Part shown: positions 56,877 through 64,000 of the stretch, piece by piece
Layout: each line of letters starts with the position of its first letter
Position numbering within the stretch: position 1 is the first letter of the stretch
Source of the DNA: Burkholderia sp. BCC0322
Lineage (GTDB): Bacteria > Pseudomonadota > Gammaproteobacteria > Burkholderiales > Burkholderiaceae
DNA: 64,000 bases
Reading direction: 5' to 3'
NCBI RefSeq assembly: GCF_902833045.1
Contig: NZ_CADFDU010000008.1
Location: forward strand, 124,001 to 188,000
The notes under the pieces: model-generated
Seen by the model: only the letters and a program-made list of their open reading frames with translations
The model's database searches: none
What the model was told of the DNA's origin: nothing
Translations under genes and position numbers: made by a program

Positions 56877-56905
56877 CTAACGACTTGATACTGCTTGGAA
56901 TTCTT

Positions 56906-56982
56906 TGGGGTGGCTGATGGGACTCGAACCCACGACGACAGGAATCACAATCCTGGACTCTACCAACTGAGCTACAGCCACC
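56906..56982 (-). tRNA. tRNA-His (GTG anticodon)
   Basis: The minus strand folds as a cloverleaf: acceptor GTGGCTG pairs with CAGCCAC, D-arm AGCTCAGTTGGTAGAGT, anticodon arm CAGGA-TTGTGAT-TCCTG with anticodon GTG, T-arm GTGGGTTCGAGTCCCAT. A G precedes position 1 and a C is the discriminator, both hallmarks of tRNA-His. CCA is encoded (56908-56906). It lies between the VUT gene and dusA. Confidence 0.97.
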
Positions 56983-57038
56983 ACTGTTACTGCTTTTTGT
57001 TCTTCGCTGCTTTTGTGTTTCAGCAGCGAAGAACAAGA

Positions 57039-58073
57039 TTATACGAACACTTTTGAATCTTGCAAAGCTTTTTTTTCAAAAACTTCTTCGGCCTCGTTCA
57101 GATGCGCGCGCGCCTCGTCGAACACGGCCAGATCAGCGCGCGCAAGCTTCTTGTTGTCGGACAGCACACGACGCCAACCGCGTGCGCCGGGCATGCCGCG
57201 ATACAGCCCGAGCGCGTGCCGCACGATCGCGCCGAGGTAGGTCCCGCGCTTCAGTTCGGCCGCACAGTATTCGATCAGCTTCGCCTCGGCCTCTTCGCGC
57301 GTCGGCACCGCTGCGGTCGATCCGTAGAAGCGCGTATCAACCTCCGCGAGCACGTACGGGTTGTGATACGCCTCGCGGCCGAGCATCACGCCGTCGACAT
57401 GCTCGAGATGCTGCGCAACCTCGTCGAGCGTCGTGATGCCGCCGTTGATCACGATCTCGAGCGACGGGAAATCGCGCTTCAACTGATACGCATAGTCGTA
57501 CTTGAGCGGCGGGATCTCGCGATTCTCCTTCGGCGACAGCCCCTTCAGGATCGCATTGCGCGCATGCACGACGAACGTTTCGCAGCCAGCCTCGGCCACC
57601 GTGCCGACGAAGTCGCGCACGAATGCGTAGTCTTCGACCGCGTCGACACCGATCCGGTGCTTGACCGTGACCGGCACCGACACCGCATCGCGCATCGCCT
57701 TCACGCAGTCGGCGACGAGCTGCGGCTCGTTCATCAGGCACGCGCCGAACGCGCCGCGCTGCACGCGCTCGGACGGGCATCCGCAATTCAGGTTGATTTC
57801 GTCGTAGCCCCACTGCTCGCCGAGCTTCGCCGCGCGCGCGAGATCGTCGCGCTCGCTGCCGCCCAGTTGCAGCGCAACCGGCGATTCGTTCGGCGTGAAC
57901 GCGAGATGCCGCTGGGCATCACCGAACAGCAGCGCGCCGGTCGTGATCATCTCCGTATACAGCCACGTGTCGCGCGTCAGCGTACGGTGGAACGACCGGC
58001 AATGGCGGTCGGTCCAGTCGAGCATGGGCGCGACGGATACGCGGCGGGGAGGAAGCGAGGACGGTACGGACAT
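57039..58073 (-). CDS. dusA: tRNA-dihydrouridine synthase A
   Basis: This 344-residue FMN enzyme reduces uridine at positions 20/20a of tRNA D-loops. It shows VSVAPMLDWTDRHCRSFHR, typical of DusA, and the catalytic cysteine in NLNCGCPSERVQ (Cys99). The C-terminal tRNA-binding helical domain is complete (ALGLYRGMPGARGWRRVLSD). The ATG at 58071-58073 gives family length; the site upstream is weak. It lies 57 bp upstream of tRNA-His on the same strand. Confidence 0.95.
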   Translation of the reverse strand: MSVPSSLPPRRVSVAPMLDWTDRHCRSFHRTLTRDTWLYTEMITTGALLFGDAQRHLAFTPNESPVALQLGGSERDDLARAAKLGEQWGYDEINLNCGCPSERVQRGAFGACLMNEPQLVADCVKAMRDAVSVPVTVKHRIGVDAVEDYAFVRDFVGTVAEAGCETFVVHARNAILKGLSPKENREIPPLKYDYAYQLKRDFPSLEIVINGGITTLDEVAQHLEHVDGVMLGREAYHNPYVLAEVDTRFYGSTAAVPTREEAEAKLIEYCAAELKRGTYLGAIVRHALGLYRGMPGARGWRRVLSDNKKLARADLAVFDEARAHLNEAEEVFEKKALQDSKVFV

Positions 58074-58155
58074 GGATTTCGGGCAACAGGCCGGGCAGCG
58101 CGGAAACAACCCGGCATTTTACCGCAAGACGGGCCGTACCTGCCCGGCACGCAGG

Positions 58156-58401
58156 CTACCCCTCGCCCAGCTCCGCATCGACGGCCCGCCGCGCCTCGGC
58201 GAGCACGCGCTCGATCACGCGCCGTTCGGTCAGCAGCATCCCGTCGACCTTGACGAGCCGCCAGTCGATCCGCACGGCCTCACCCTGCAGCACGCGGTAA
58301 TGCGCATGCTCGCCGTCCCAGACCTGCTCGGTCTTCACCTCGATCTCGAAGCCGCGATACGGCTCGCTGAAATCGCCGAGGTCGCTGCCTCTCGGTTCCA
58401 T
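58156..58401 (-). CDS. Conserved hypothetical protein
   Basis: This 81-residue soluble protein begins MEPRGSDLGDFSEPYRGFEI, has a beta-rich core (VRIDWRLVKVDGMLLTERRV) and a C-terminal helix. No named family is recognised. The ATG at 58399-58401 has GGAG six bases upstream; the longer frame would add 30 Arg/Ala-rich residues. It follows another small gene on the same strand by 55 bp. Confidence 0.68.
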   Translation of the reverse strand: MEPRGSDLGDFSEPYRGFEIEVKTEQVWDGEHAHYRVLQGEAVRIDWRLVKVDGMLLTERRVIERVLAEARRAVDAELGEG

Positions 58402-58456
58402 CTCACGCTCCGTGGCGACGCAGCGCCCGGCCGCCCGCGCGGCCGGCGCCGTGCGC

Positions 58457-58654
58457 TCAATCGTATTCGTCGGATAAAAAGGATTTGCCATCGGCCGTCA
58501 GGTCGACCCGGTCGGCTGTCGCCTGGTAGATCAGCCCCTCGTTCAGCAACGCGTAGACGACGTCGTCGAACGCAGCGGGAACCGGCCGGCTTTCGCCGAA
58601 CTGGTCGATCCACTTCAGCGCCTCGATGGCTTCGGGGGAAAGGATGGGGGTCAT
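58457..58654 (-). CDS. Conserved hypothetical protein
   Basis: This 65-residue protein (MTPILSPEAIEALKWIDQFG, then a C-terminal LTADGKSFLSDEYD) resembles a small winged-helix fragment, but no family is assigned. The ATG at 58652-58654 has a GGAGG site seven bases upstream. It is probably co-transcribed with the following small gene. Confidence 0.68.
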   Translation of the reverse strand: MTPILSPEAIEALKWIDQFGESRPVPAAFDDVVYALLNEGLIYQATADRVDLTADGKSFLSDEYD

Positions 58655-58796
58655 GCGTTCGCCTCCGGCATCGGTGTCGCTCCATCCTAGCACTTCGTCC
58701 GGACGTCGAATACCAACGCAAACGCGCTGCGCCAATGCCGAGCGGCGCCAACGGGCAGGTTGCCCGCGGCGCCGCGTCGGTGCAGGACACGCGGGC

Positions 58797-59012
58797 TCAG
58801 AGGCGCGCGATCGATACTTCCGTCGATTTCACGAGCGCGACGACTTCCGCGCCCACCTTCAGTTCGAGTTCGTCAACCGAACGGGTCGTGATCACCGACG
58901 TGACGATGCCGAACGGCGTCTCGACGTCGACCTCGGAGACCACCGATCCGCGGATGATCTCCTTGACCTTGCCCTTGAACTGGTTACGTACGTTGATTGC
59001 AGTGATGCTCAT
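58797..59012 (-). CDS. TOBE/molybdopterin-binding (Mop-like) small protein
   Basis: This 71-residue single TOBE domain has SITAINVRNQFKGKVKEIIR and SVITTRSVDELELKVGAEV, with a C-terminal ALVKSTEVSIARL, the molbindin pattern that binds molybdate or related oxyanions as an oligomer. It is 57 bp downstream of ssuB on the same strand, so it belongs to the sulfonate operon. A link between oxyanion binding and sulfonate use is inferred from this position. Confidence 0.88.
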   Translation of the reverse strand: MSITAINVRNQFKGKVKEIIRGSVVSEVDVETPFGIVTSVITTRSVDELELKVGAEVVALVKSTEVSIARL

Positions 59013-59069
59013 CAGGTTGATCGCTCCGAAGAAAAAGATCTCAGAACGGGCGGCCGCTGCCGCCCGGAT

Positions 59070-60029
59070 TTAAACGGCCCAGCGGATCTGCCCGACCGGT
59101 CGAACGTTGTCTGTCTCATGCACCGCGCCCTGATCGGCCGCACCGGGCCCGCCGGCGAGCACGCGTTTCAGCACGCGATCCTCCAGCGCCGCAAACGCCG
59201 CCGACGCGCGGGCGCGCGGCCGGTCGAGCGGCACCGGCTGATCCAGCGCCACCCGCCCCTGCTCGATGAGCAGGATGCGATCGCCGAGCGCGACGGCCTC
59301 CTGCACGTCGTGTGTGACGAGGAGCGCGGTGAATCGATGCTCACGCCACAGCCGCTCGATCAGCGCATGCATCTCGATGCGGGTCAGCGCGTCGAGCGCG
59401 CCGAGCGGCTCGTCGAGCAACAGCAGTTGAGGCCGGTGCACGAGCGCGCGGGCCAGTGCGACACGCTGCCGCTGTCCGCCCGACAGTTGCGCGGGCCAGT
59501 CGTTCGCGCGTTCCAGCAGGCCGACTTCATCGAGCACCGCGCGTGCCTGGTCGCGCGCGCCGCGCCCGAGGCCCAGCATCACGTTCTGCAGCACGGTTTT
59601 CCACGGCAGCAGGCGCGCATCCTGGTACATGATCCGCGTATCGAGTTCGCCGCCGCCCTCGCCGCGCGTCTCGAGCGCGCCGCTGCTCGGCTGCTCGAGC
59701 CCGGCAACGAGACGCAGCAGCGTCGATTTCCCGCAGCCGCTGCGTCCGACGATCGCGACGAAACTGCCGCGCGCGATGCCGAGCTCGACGTTGTCGAGTA
59801 CCGTGCGTGCCCCGAAGCGCTTGCTGACGCCCGACAGTGTCACGGCATCGTCGGGCGCCGGGCTTCCTGGCCGTCGCCGCGCGAGCGGAACGACGGATGC
59901 GCTGCCGTCACGCTCGAGAACCGCCGCGTCCCGCGCGTCGCTGTCCGCGACACGCGCCTGCGCAAGTTCGGCCTCGAGGTCCGCGCCGGCGAGCGGGCCG
60001 TAGGCGGCCGCCGAAGTCGTCGCATTCAT
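59070..60029 (-). CDS. ssuB: Aliphatic sulfonate ABC transporter ATP-binding protein
   Basis: This 319-residue ATPase of the nitrate/sulfonate/taurine group has Walker [10 protein letters not shown] (95-103), signature [15 protein letters not shown] and [16 protein letters not shown]. An N-terminal extension of about 60 residues, rich in Ala and Asp, precedes the ATPase domain, as in other Burkholderia SsuB from memory. Its start overlaps the ssuC stop by 4 bp. Confidence 0.9.
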   Translation of the reverse strand: MNATTSAAAYGPLAGADLEAELAQARVADSDARDAAVLERDGSASVVPLARRRPGSPAPDDAVTLSGVSKRFGARTVLDNVELGIARGSFVAIVGRSGCGKSTLLRLVAGLEQPSSGALETRGEGGGELDTRIMYQDARLLPWKTVLQNVMLGLGRGARDQARAVLDEVGLLERANDWPAQLSGGQRQRVALARALVHRPQLLLLDEPLGALDALTRIEMHALIERLWREHRFTALLVTHDVQEAVALGDRILLIEQGRVALDQPVPLDRPRARASAAFAALEDRVLKRVLAGGPGAADQGAVHETDNVRPVGQIRWAV

Positions 60030-60838
60030 GCCTTTGCTCCTGATTGATACGCGGGGTGCCAGCGCAGCGTCACACGCTCGAGCCATTTCGCCAGCACGTC
60101 GGCCAGCTTGCCGAGCACCGCGTACAGCAGGATGCCGACCACCACCACGTCGGTTTGCAGGAATTCACGTGCGTTCATCGTCATGTAGCCGATGCCCGAC
60201 TGCGCGGAGATCGTTTCCGCGACGATCAGCATCACCCACATCAGCCCGAGCGCAAAGCGCGCGCCGACGAGAATCGACGGCAGCGCTCCGGGCAGGATCA
60301 CGTCGCGGTACAGCGCGAAATCACGCACGCCATAGCTCTTCGCCATTTCGATCAGGTTTGCATCGACCGAACGAATCCCGTGGTACGTGTTGATGTAGAC
60401 CGGGAAGAACACGCCGAGCGCAACGAGGAACAGCTTCGCCTTCTCGTCGATGCCGAACCACAGGATCACGAGCGGAATCATCGCGAGCGCCGGGATGTTG
60501 CGGATCATCTGGATCGTCGAATCGAGTGCAACCTCGGCCGCCTTCGACAAGCCGGTCGCGAGCCCCAGCGCGAGGCCGACGCCGCCGCCGATCGCGAAAC
60601 CGAACAGCGCGCGCCAGGTGCTGACCTTCACGTTCGCCCACATTTCACCCGACGTCACGAGCGACCAGGCCGCTCGCACGACCGCCACCGGTTCCGGCAG
60701 TACGCGGGTCGACAGCCAGCCGATGCGCGCACCGACTTCCCATGCCGCCAGCAGCGCAAGCGGCACGAGCCACGGTGCGACGCCGCGCCATGCGCGGGCG
60801 GCGACGGCCGCGCCCGTCGTCGACGTTTTCGTTGTCAT
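60026..60838 (-). CDS. ssuC: Aliphatic sulfonate ABC transporter permease
   Basis: This 270-residue permease has six helices and the EAA loop [27 protein letters not shown]. SsuC-type blocks such as [23 protein letters not shown] and [15 protein letters not shown] are clear. It forms a homodimer channel with SsuB. It lies 17 bp after ssuD. Confidence 0.92.
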   Translation of the reverse strand: MTTKTSTTGAAVAARAWRGVAPWLVPLALLAAWEVGARIGWLSTRVLPEPVAVVRAAWSLVTSGEMWANVKVSTWRALFGFAIGGGVGLALGLATGLSKAAEVALDSTIQMIRNIPALAMIPLVILWFGIDEKAKLFLVALGVFFPVYINTYHGIRSVDANLIEMAKSYGVRDFALYRDVILPGALPSILVGARFALGLMWVMLIVAETISAQSGIGYMTMNAREFLQTDVVVVGILLYAVLGKLADVLAKWLERVTLRWHPAYQSGAKA

Positions 60839-60855
60839 CGCAGGCCTCCTGTCGC

Positions 60856-62013
60856 TCAGCTCTGGGCCGCTTTCGGCAGATAGCTGTTGCCAACGATCTC
60901 GCCGAACGGGCCCGACAGCGGGCCGGTCGCCTTCGCCGCACCGTTGCCCTTGATCAGCGGGAATACGAGTTCCGCGAAACGGTACGACTCCTCCAGGTGC
61001 GGATAGCCGGACAGGATGAAGGTCTCGATGCCGAGATCCGCGTATTCGCGCATGCGCTCCGCGATCTGCTCCGGATTGCCGACGAGCGCAGTGCCCGCGC
61101 CGCCGCGCACCAGACCGACGCCGGCCCACAGGTTCGGATACACCTCGAGCGCCTCGCGGCCGCCGCGCTTGCCGCCGTGCAGCGCGGCCATCCGGCGCTG
61201 GCCTTCCGAATCCATGTTCGCGAACGCTTTCTGCGCACGCGCGATGGTTTCGTCGTCGAGGCGGCTGATCAGGCGTTCGGCGTCACGCCATGCCTCGTCC
61301 TCGGTCTCGCGCACGATCACGTGCAGACGAATACCGAACCGGATCTTGCGGCCGCGTGCCTCCGCGCGGGCGCGAATATCGGCGATCTTCTTCGCGACGG
61401 CCTCGGGAGGCTCGCCCCAGGTCAGGTAGGTGTCGATGTGATCGGCCGCGATCTCATGCGCGGCCGGCGACGAGCCGCCGAACCACAGCGGCGGATGAGG
61501 ACGCTGCACGGGCGGATAAAGTGCCTTGCCGCCCTTCGACTGCAGATGCTTGCCGATGTAGTCGAACCCGCCGTTGTCGTGCGACGCGGACAGCAGCCCG
61601 CGCCAGATGTTCAGGAAGTCGTCGGTGATTTCGTAGCGCGTGTCGTGATCCGCGAACAGGCCGTCGCCTTCGAGTTCGGCGGCATCGCCGCCGGTCACGA
61701 CGTTGATCAGCAGGCGGCCGCCCGACAGGCGGTCGAACGTTGCAGCCATCCGCGCCGACAGCCCCGGCGATGCAATGCCGGGACGGATCGCGACCAGGAA
61801 CTTCAGGCGCTGCGTTGCCGGGATGAGGCTCGATGCGACGACCCACGCATCCTCGCAGGAACGGCCGGTCGGCAGCAGCACGCCCTCGTAACCGAGCGTA
61901 TCGGCCGCCACCGCGACCTGCTTGAAGTAATCGTAATCCGCGGCGCGCGCACCTTCGGCCGTGCCGAGATAGCGGCTGTCGCCATGCGTGGGGATAAACC
62001 AGAACACATTCAT
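60856..62013 (-). CDS. ssuD: FMNH2-dependent alkanesulfonate monooxygenase
   Basis: This 385-residue luciferase-fold enzyme oxidises alkanesulfonates to aldehyde and sulfite with FMNH2 and O2, releasing sulfur for growth. It starts [17 protein letters not shown] and contains [40 protein letters not shown] and [17 protein letters not shown], all typical of SsuD, at normal length (E. coli 381). It needs an FMN reductase (SsuE), which is not encoded nearby. It is first in ssuD-ssuC-ssuB-mop; no binding-protein gene precedes it. Confidence 0.94.
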   Translation of the reverse strand: MNVFWFIPTHGDSRYLGTAEGARAADYDYFKQVAVAADTLGYEGVLLPTGRSCEDAWVVASSLIPATQRLKFLVAIRPGIASPGLSARMAATFDRLSGGRLLINVVTGGDAAELEGDGLFADHDTRYEITDDFLNIWRGLLSASHDNGGFDYIGKHLQSKGGKALYPPVQRPHPPLWFGGSSPAAHEIAADHIDTYLTWGEPPEAVAKKIADIRARAEARGRKIRFGIRLHVIVRETEDEAWRDAERLISRLDDETIARAQKAFANMDSEGQRRMAALHGGKRGGREALEVYPNLWAGVGLVRGGAGTALVGNPEQIAERMREYADLGIETFILSGYPHLEESYRFAELVFPLIKGNGAAKATGPLSGPFGEIVGNSYLPKAAQS

Positions 62014-62353
62014 CTGCTGCTCCTGCTTGACTGTCCTTGCCGGAATTTGAAAAAACACCGCCCTGCTCGCGTCGCGGATGAGCGGCGCATGCATGGTGTG
62101 CGTTCGAATCGGGATGGCTCGCCGGTCAGGCCGTGCAGCGGGCGAGGACGCGATTGCACGGCTGTTTCTGGGAAATCAGTCTAGGGATCGGTGCAGGGCT
62201 TTGGAACGATTTTTTTGAGCTTAGGTTTTCCGCTTTCGTGATTAGCACGACGCTGGAGCGAATATCGCGGCGGGCGGGCCCTATAATGACGCACCTATCC
62301 GAATAACTCCGCGCGGACGGCCCCGGCTGTGCGCGCCCGCGGTGCACTCATCG
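62014..62353. promoter_or_regulatory. Divergent promoter region, ssuD / small membrane protein
   Basis: About 340 bp. A perfect TATAAT at 62282-62287 (plus strand) lies 66 bp before the rightward gene, without a good -35. The ssuD promoter must lie on the other strand; TTCCAA-N17-TAGACT in the AT-rich 62180-62210 stretch is a weak candidate. A CysB/SsuR site is expected here but has no consensus I can read with confidence. Confidence 0.45.
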
Positions 62354-62782
62354 ATGCAGAAAGTCATCCTGCCATTCCTGTCCGGCTTCCTGGCCGCCCT
62401 GTTTTTCCGCGAAGCCACGCTCGCACTCCTTCATACGGCCGACCTGATCGCCGCAACCGGCTTCTCCACGCAGCCGTTCGCGCCGCTCGGCATTCCTGAA
62501 TTTGTCGCGAATGCGCTGATCAGCGCGTGCTGTGCGATCCCGATGGCATGGCTGCTGCGCGTCTCGCCGGAGCGCGAGGCATCGTGGATCGGCGCACTGG
62601 TGTTCGGCGGCATCGTGCTGACGGCCGCCCGCGTGTTCGCGATCGATCCGCTGCGCGGCATCTGGCCGTCGGGCAACATGATGCCCGTGCTCGCAGCCGG
62701 CTTCGCGGCGAACGCGGTATGGGGCTTCGGTGCCCTCGTGTTCATGCGCGCGTTCATGTCGGACGACGCTGGCGACGAATAA
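62354..62782 (+). CDS. Small membrane protein of unknown function
   Basis: This 142-residue inner-membrane protein has four predicted helices (LPFLSGFLAALFFREATLALL; FVANALISACCAIPMAWLL; IGALVFGGIVLTAARVFAI; MPVLAAGFAANAVWGFGALVF). No domain is recognised, and no good ribosome-binding site is visible. It is divergent from ssuD and convergent with the hydrolase gene. Confidence 0.75.
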   Translation: MQKVILPFLSGFLAALFFREATLALLHTADLIAATGFSTQPFAPLGIPEFVANALISACCAIPMAWLLRVSPEREASWIGALVFGGIVLTAARVFAIDPLRGIWPSGNMMPVLAAGFAANAVWGFGALVFMRAFMSDDAGDE

Positions 62783-62831
62783 CGCGGACGCAAGCGCTAC
62801 GCCCTTCGACCGCCAACCGGTCTACACAATG

Positions 62832-62868
62832 AAAAAAGCCCGAACGGCTCATACCGGTCGGGCTTTTT
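62832..62868. terminator. Bidirectional intrinsic terminator
   Basis: AAAAAGCCCGA.CGG and CCG.TCGGGCTTTTT form a long stem with A and T tracts on both sides, between convergent genes ending at 62782 and 62903. It can stop transcription from both directions. Confidence 0.9.
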
Positions 62869-62902
62869 GTTTCCAGCTCGCGCTCGGTCGGTCCAGCTAA
62901 CT

Positions 62903-64000
62903 TCAGTCCTGCAGTTTCCGCAGCGGATGCGTATCAGGCGTCCACGGGCTGTCGAACATCGCCAGCAGGTCCACGCGGTCGATATCGGCGGACGACTTGA
63001 AACGCCAGGCCGGCTGGTGATCCTTGTCAACGATCAGCGCGCGCACGCCTTCGATCACGTCGCCGCGCGCGAACGTCGAGCGCGTGAGATCGAGATCGCG
63101 GCGCAAGCAGTCTGCCATTGTCGCGCCGCGTGCGCGTTCGACGACTTCCAGCGACACGGCCATCGACAGTGGCGACAACTGTTCGCGCATCGCATGGGTC
63201 GCCTTCTCGACCCATCCGTCGACGGCCGCGCAATCCTGCTCGGCGTCGAGCGACGCGAGGATCGCGCCGATGTCCGGCTGCGCGAAATGCCGATCGATCC
63301 CGGCACGCGCGTCGGCCAGCGCCGACGTGTCGGGCGTCGGCACGACCTTGTGCGCGGCGGCCGCGGCGGCCACGCACGCGACCGCCTGCTCGCCGCTGTC
63401 GATGCGCGCGCCGTGCAGCGTATCGAGCAGCGCCGGCATTGCGGGATCGGGCAGATAGACGTCAGCGAGCTGCGCGTACAGCGCGCCGGCCGCGTCGAGC
63501 GTCGCGCCGGTCACGGCGAGATAGCGGCCGATCGCGCCGGGCGTGCGCGCGAGGAACCAGCTCATCCCGACGTCCGGGAACAGGCCGATGCGCGTTTCCG
63601 GCATCGCCATCTTCGTCGAATCGGTCACGACACGCAGGCCGCCCGTATGCCGCGCCGCCTGCGAAATACCCATGCCGCCGCCCATCACGACACCGTGCAT
63701 CAGCGCGATATAGGGCTTCGGATACGTGAAGATCGTGTGGTTGAGCGTGTATTCCTCGATGAAGAACGTGTCGACCGCATCGCGGTCGCCGCGCTGCCAC
63801 GCATCGTGGAAGAAACGCACGTCGCCGCCCGCGCAGAACGCGCGCGGATGCGGGCTGTGCACGACGACCGCGACGACTTCGGGATCGTCGCGCCACGCGT
63901 CGAGCGCCTGCTGCATCAGCCGGATCATGCCGACCGACAGCGCGTTCAGCGCCTTCGGCCGGTTCAGTTCGAGAAAGCCGATGCGATTCACGACATACGC
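62903..64000 (-). CDS. 3-hydroxyisobutyryl-CoA hydrolase / enoyl-CoA hydratase family protein, partial
   Basis: A crotonase-fold enzyme with its N-terminus cut by the right edge; the frame is open to position 64000, so the true start is outside. Motifs include LNRPKALNALSVGMI, RAFCAGGDVRFFHDAW (oxyanion hole), PYIALMHGVVMGGGMGIS, and MPETRIGLFPDVGMSWFLA with the catalytic glutamate. The C-terminal extension (about 230-360) is typical of 3-hydroxyisobutyryl-CoA hydrolases, which act in valine breakdown. No valine-pathway neighbour is visible in the window. Confidence 0.88.
   Translation of the reverse strand, partial: AYVVNRIGFLELNRPKALNALSVGMIRLMQQALDAWRDDPEVVAVVVHSPHPRAFCAGGDVRFFHDAWQRGDRDAVDTFFIEEYTLNHTIFTYPKPYIALMHGVVMGGGMGISQAARHTGGLRVVTDSTKMAMPETRIGLFPDVGMSWFLARTPGAIGRYLAVTGATLDAAGALYAQLADVYLPDPAMPALLDTLHGARIDSGEQAVACVAAAAAAHKVVPTPDTSALADARAGIDRHFAQPDIGAILASLDAEQDCAAVDGWVEKATHAMREQLSPLSMAVSLEVVERARGATMADCLRRDLDLTRSTFARGDVIEGVRALIVDKDHQPAWRFKSSADIDRVDLLAMFDSPWTPDTHPLRKLQD

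Overview
The window looks like a chromosomal segment of a Burkholderia, most likely the Burkholderia cepacia complex. This rests on the very high GC content, GC-rich third codon positions, and the families and gene order seen: an Amr/Bpe-type RND efflux operon with a divergent TetR gene, prkA-yeaH-spoVR, a ribose operon, cysB-cysAWT-sbp, lexA, a NodIJ-like exporter, and ssuDCB with a TOBE protein. The species call comes from recognition of families and synteny, not from a database search. The DNA is ordinary core chromosome. No insertion sequence, integrase, prophage or CRISPR array was seen. The only eroded stretch is about 53.1-56.1 kb.

Layout, left to right. 0-5.8 kb: an RND efflux operon (outer-membrane lipoprotein, cut by the window edge; pump; adaptor) read leftward, with a divergent TetR repressor and a 20-bp palindromic operator between them. 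6-13.6 kb: an M23 envelope peptidase, a glutamate/aspartate-type ABC importer without its ATPase, a rhomboid protease fused to a beta-propeller, and a KgtP-like dicarboxylate symporter. 13.7-21.1 kb: the stress operon prkA-yeaH-spoVR and a chemoreceptor. 21.3-27.2 kb: a ribose operon rbsBACRK behind a LacI-type operator. 27.3-35.4 kb: a DUF805 protein, sulfate uptake genes sbp-cysT-cysW-cysA with cysB, and lexA behind two SOS boxes, followed by two co-oriented genes. 35.4-41.8 kb: a universal stress protein, an ABC exporter pair related to NodIJ, a COG0701 permease translationally coupled to tRNA 2-selenouridine synthase, and a LysR regulator. 41.9-52.3 kb: an M20 peptidase with an MFS transporter, an aldo/keto reductase, a thioesterase divergent from an HxlR regulator, a PLD-family nuclease, a GAF-GGDEF cyclase, and several small proteins including two VOC-fold proteins. 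52.3-56.1 kb: an RraB/DUF695 protein, a decayed lipoprotein gene, small hypothetical genes, a GNAT remnant, and four leftward structures that look like small RNAs. 56.1-58.1 kb: a VUT-family membrane protein, tRNA-His and dusA. 58.1-64 kb: small conserved proteins, a TOBE protein, ssuB-ssuC-ssuD, a small membrane protein and a 3-hydroxyisobutyryl-CoA hydrolase cut by the right edge.

How it fits together: two sulfur-source clusters (sulfate uptake with its regulator; sulfonate desulfonation) sit about 27 kb apart. Several units carry visible control sites: the efflux palindrome, the ribose operator, the LexA box pair, and a matched pair of palindromes over both promoters of the HxlR/thioesterase divergon. 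The least explained signal is a set of three leftward intergenic elements (53.1-53.2, 55.6-55.7 and 55.8 kb) that share the 9-mer CCTCGTGCC (minus strand) just upstream of strong intrinsic terminators, plus a fourth double-hairpin element at 53.35-53.42 kb. These look like a local small-RNA family.
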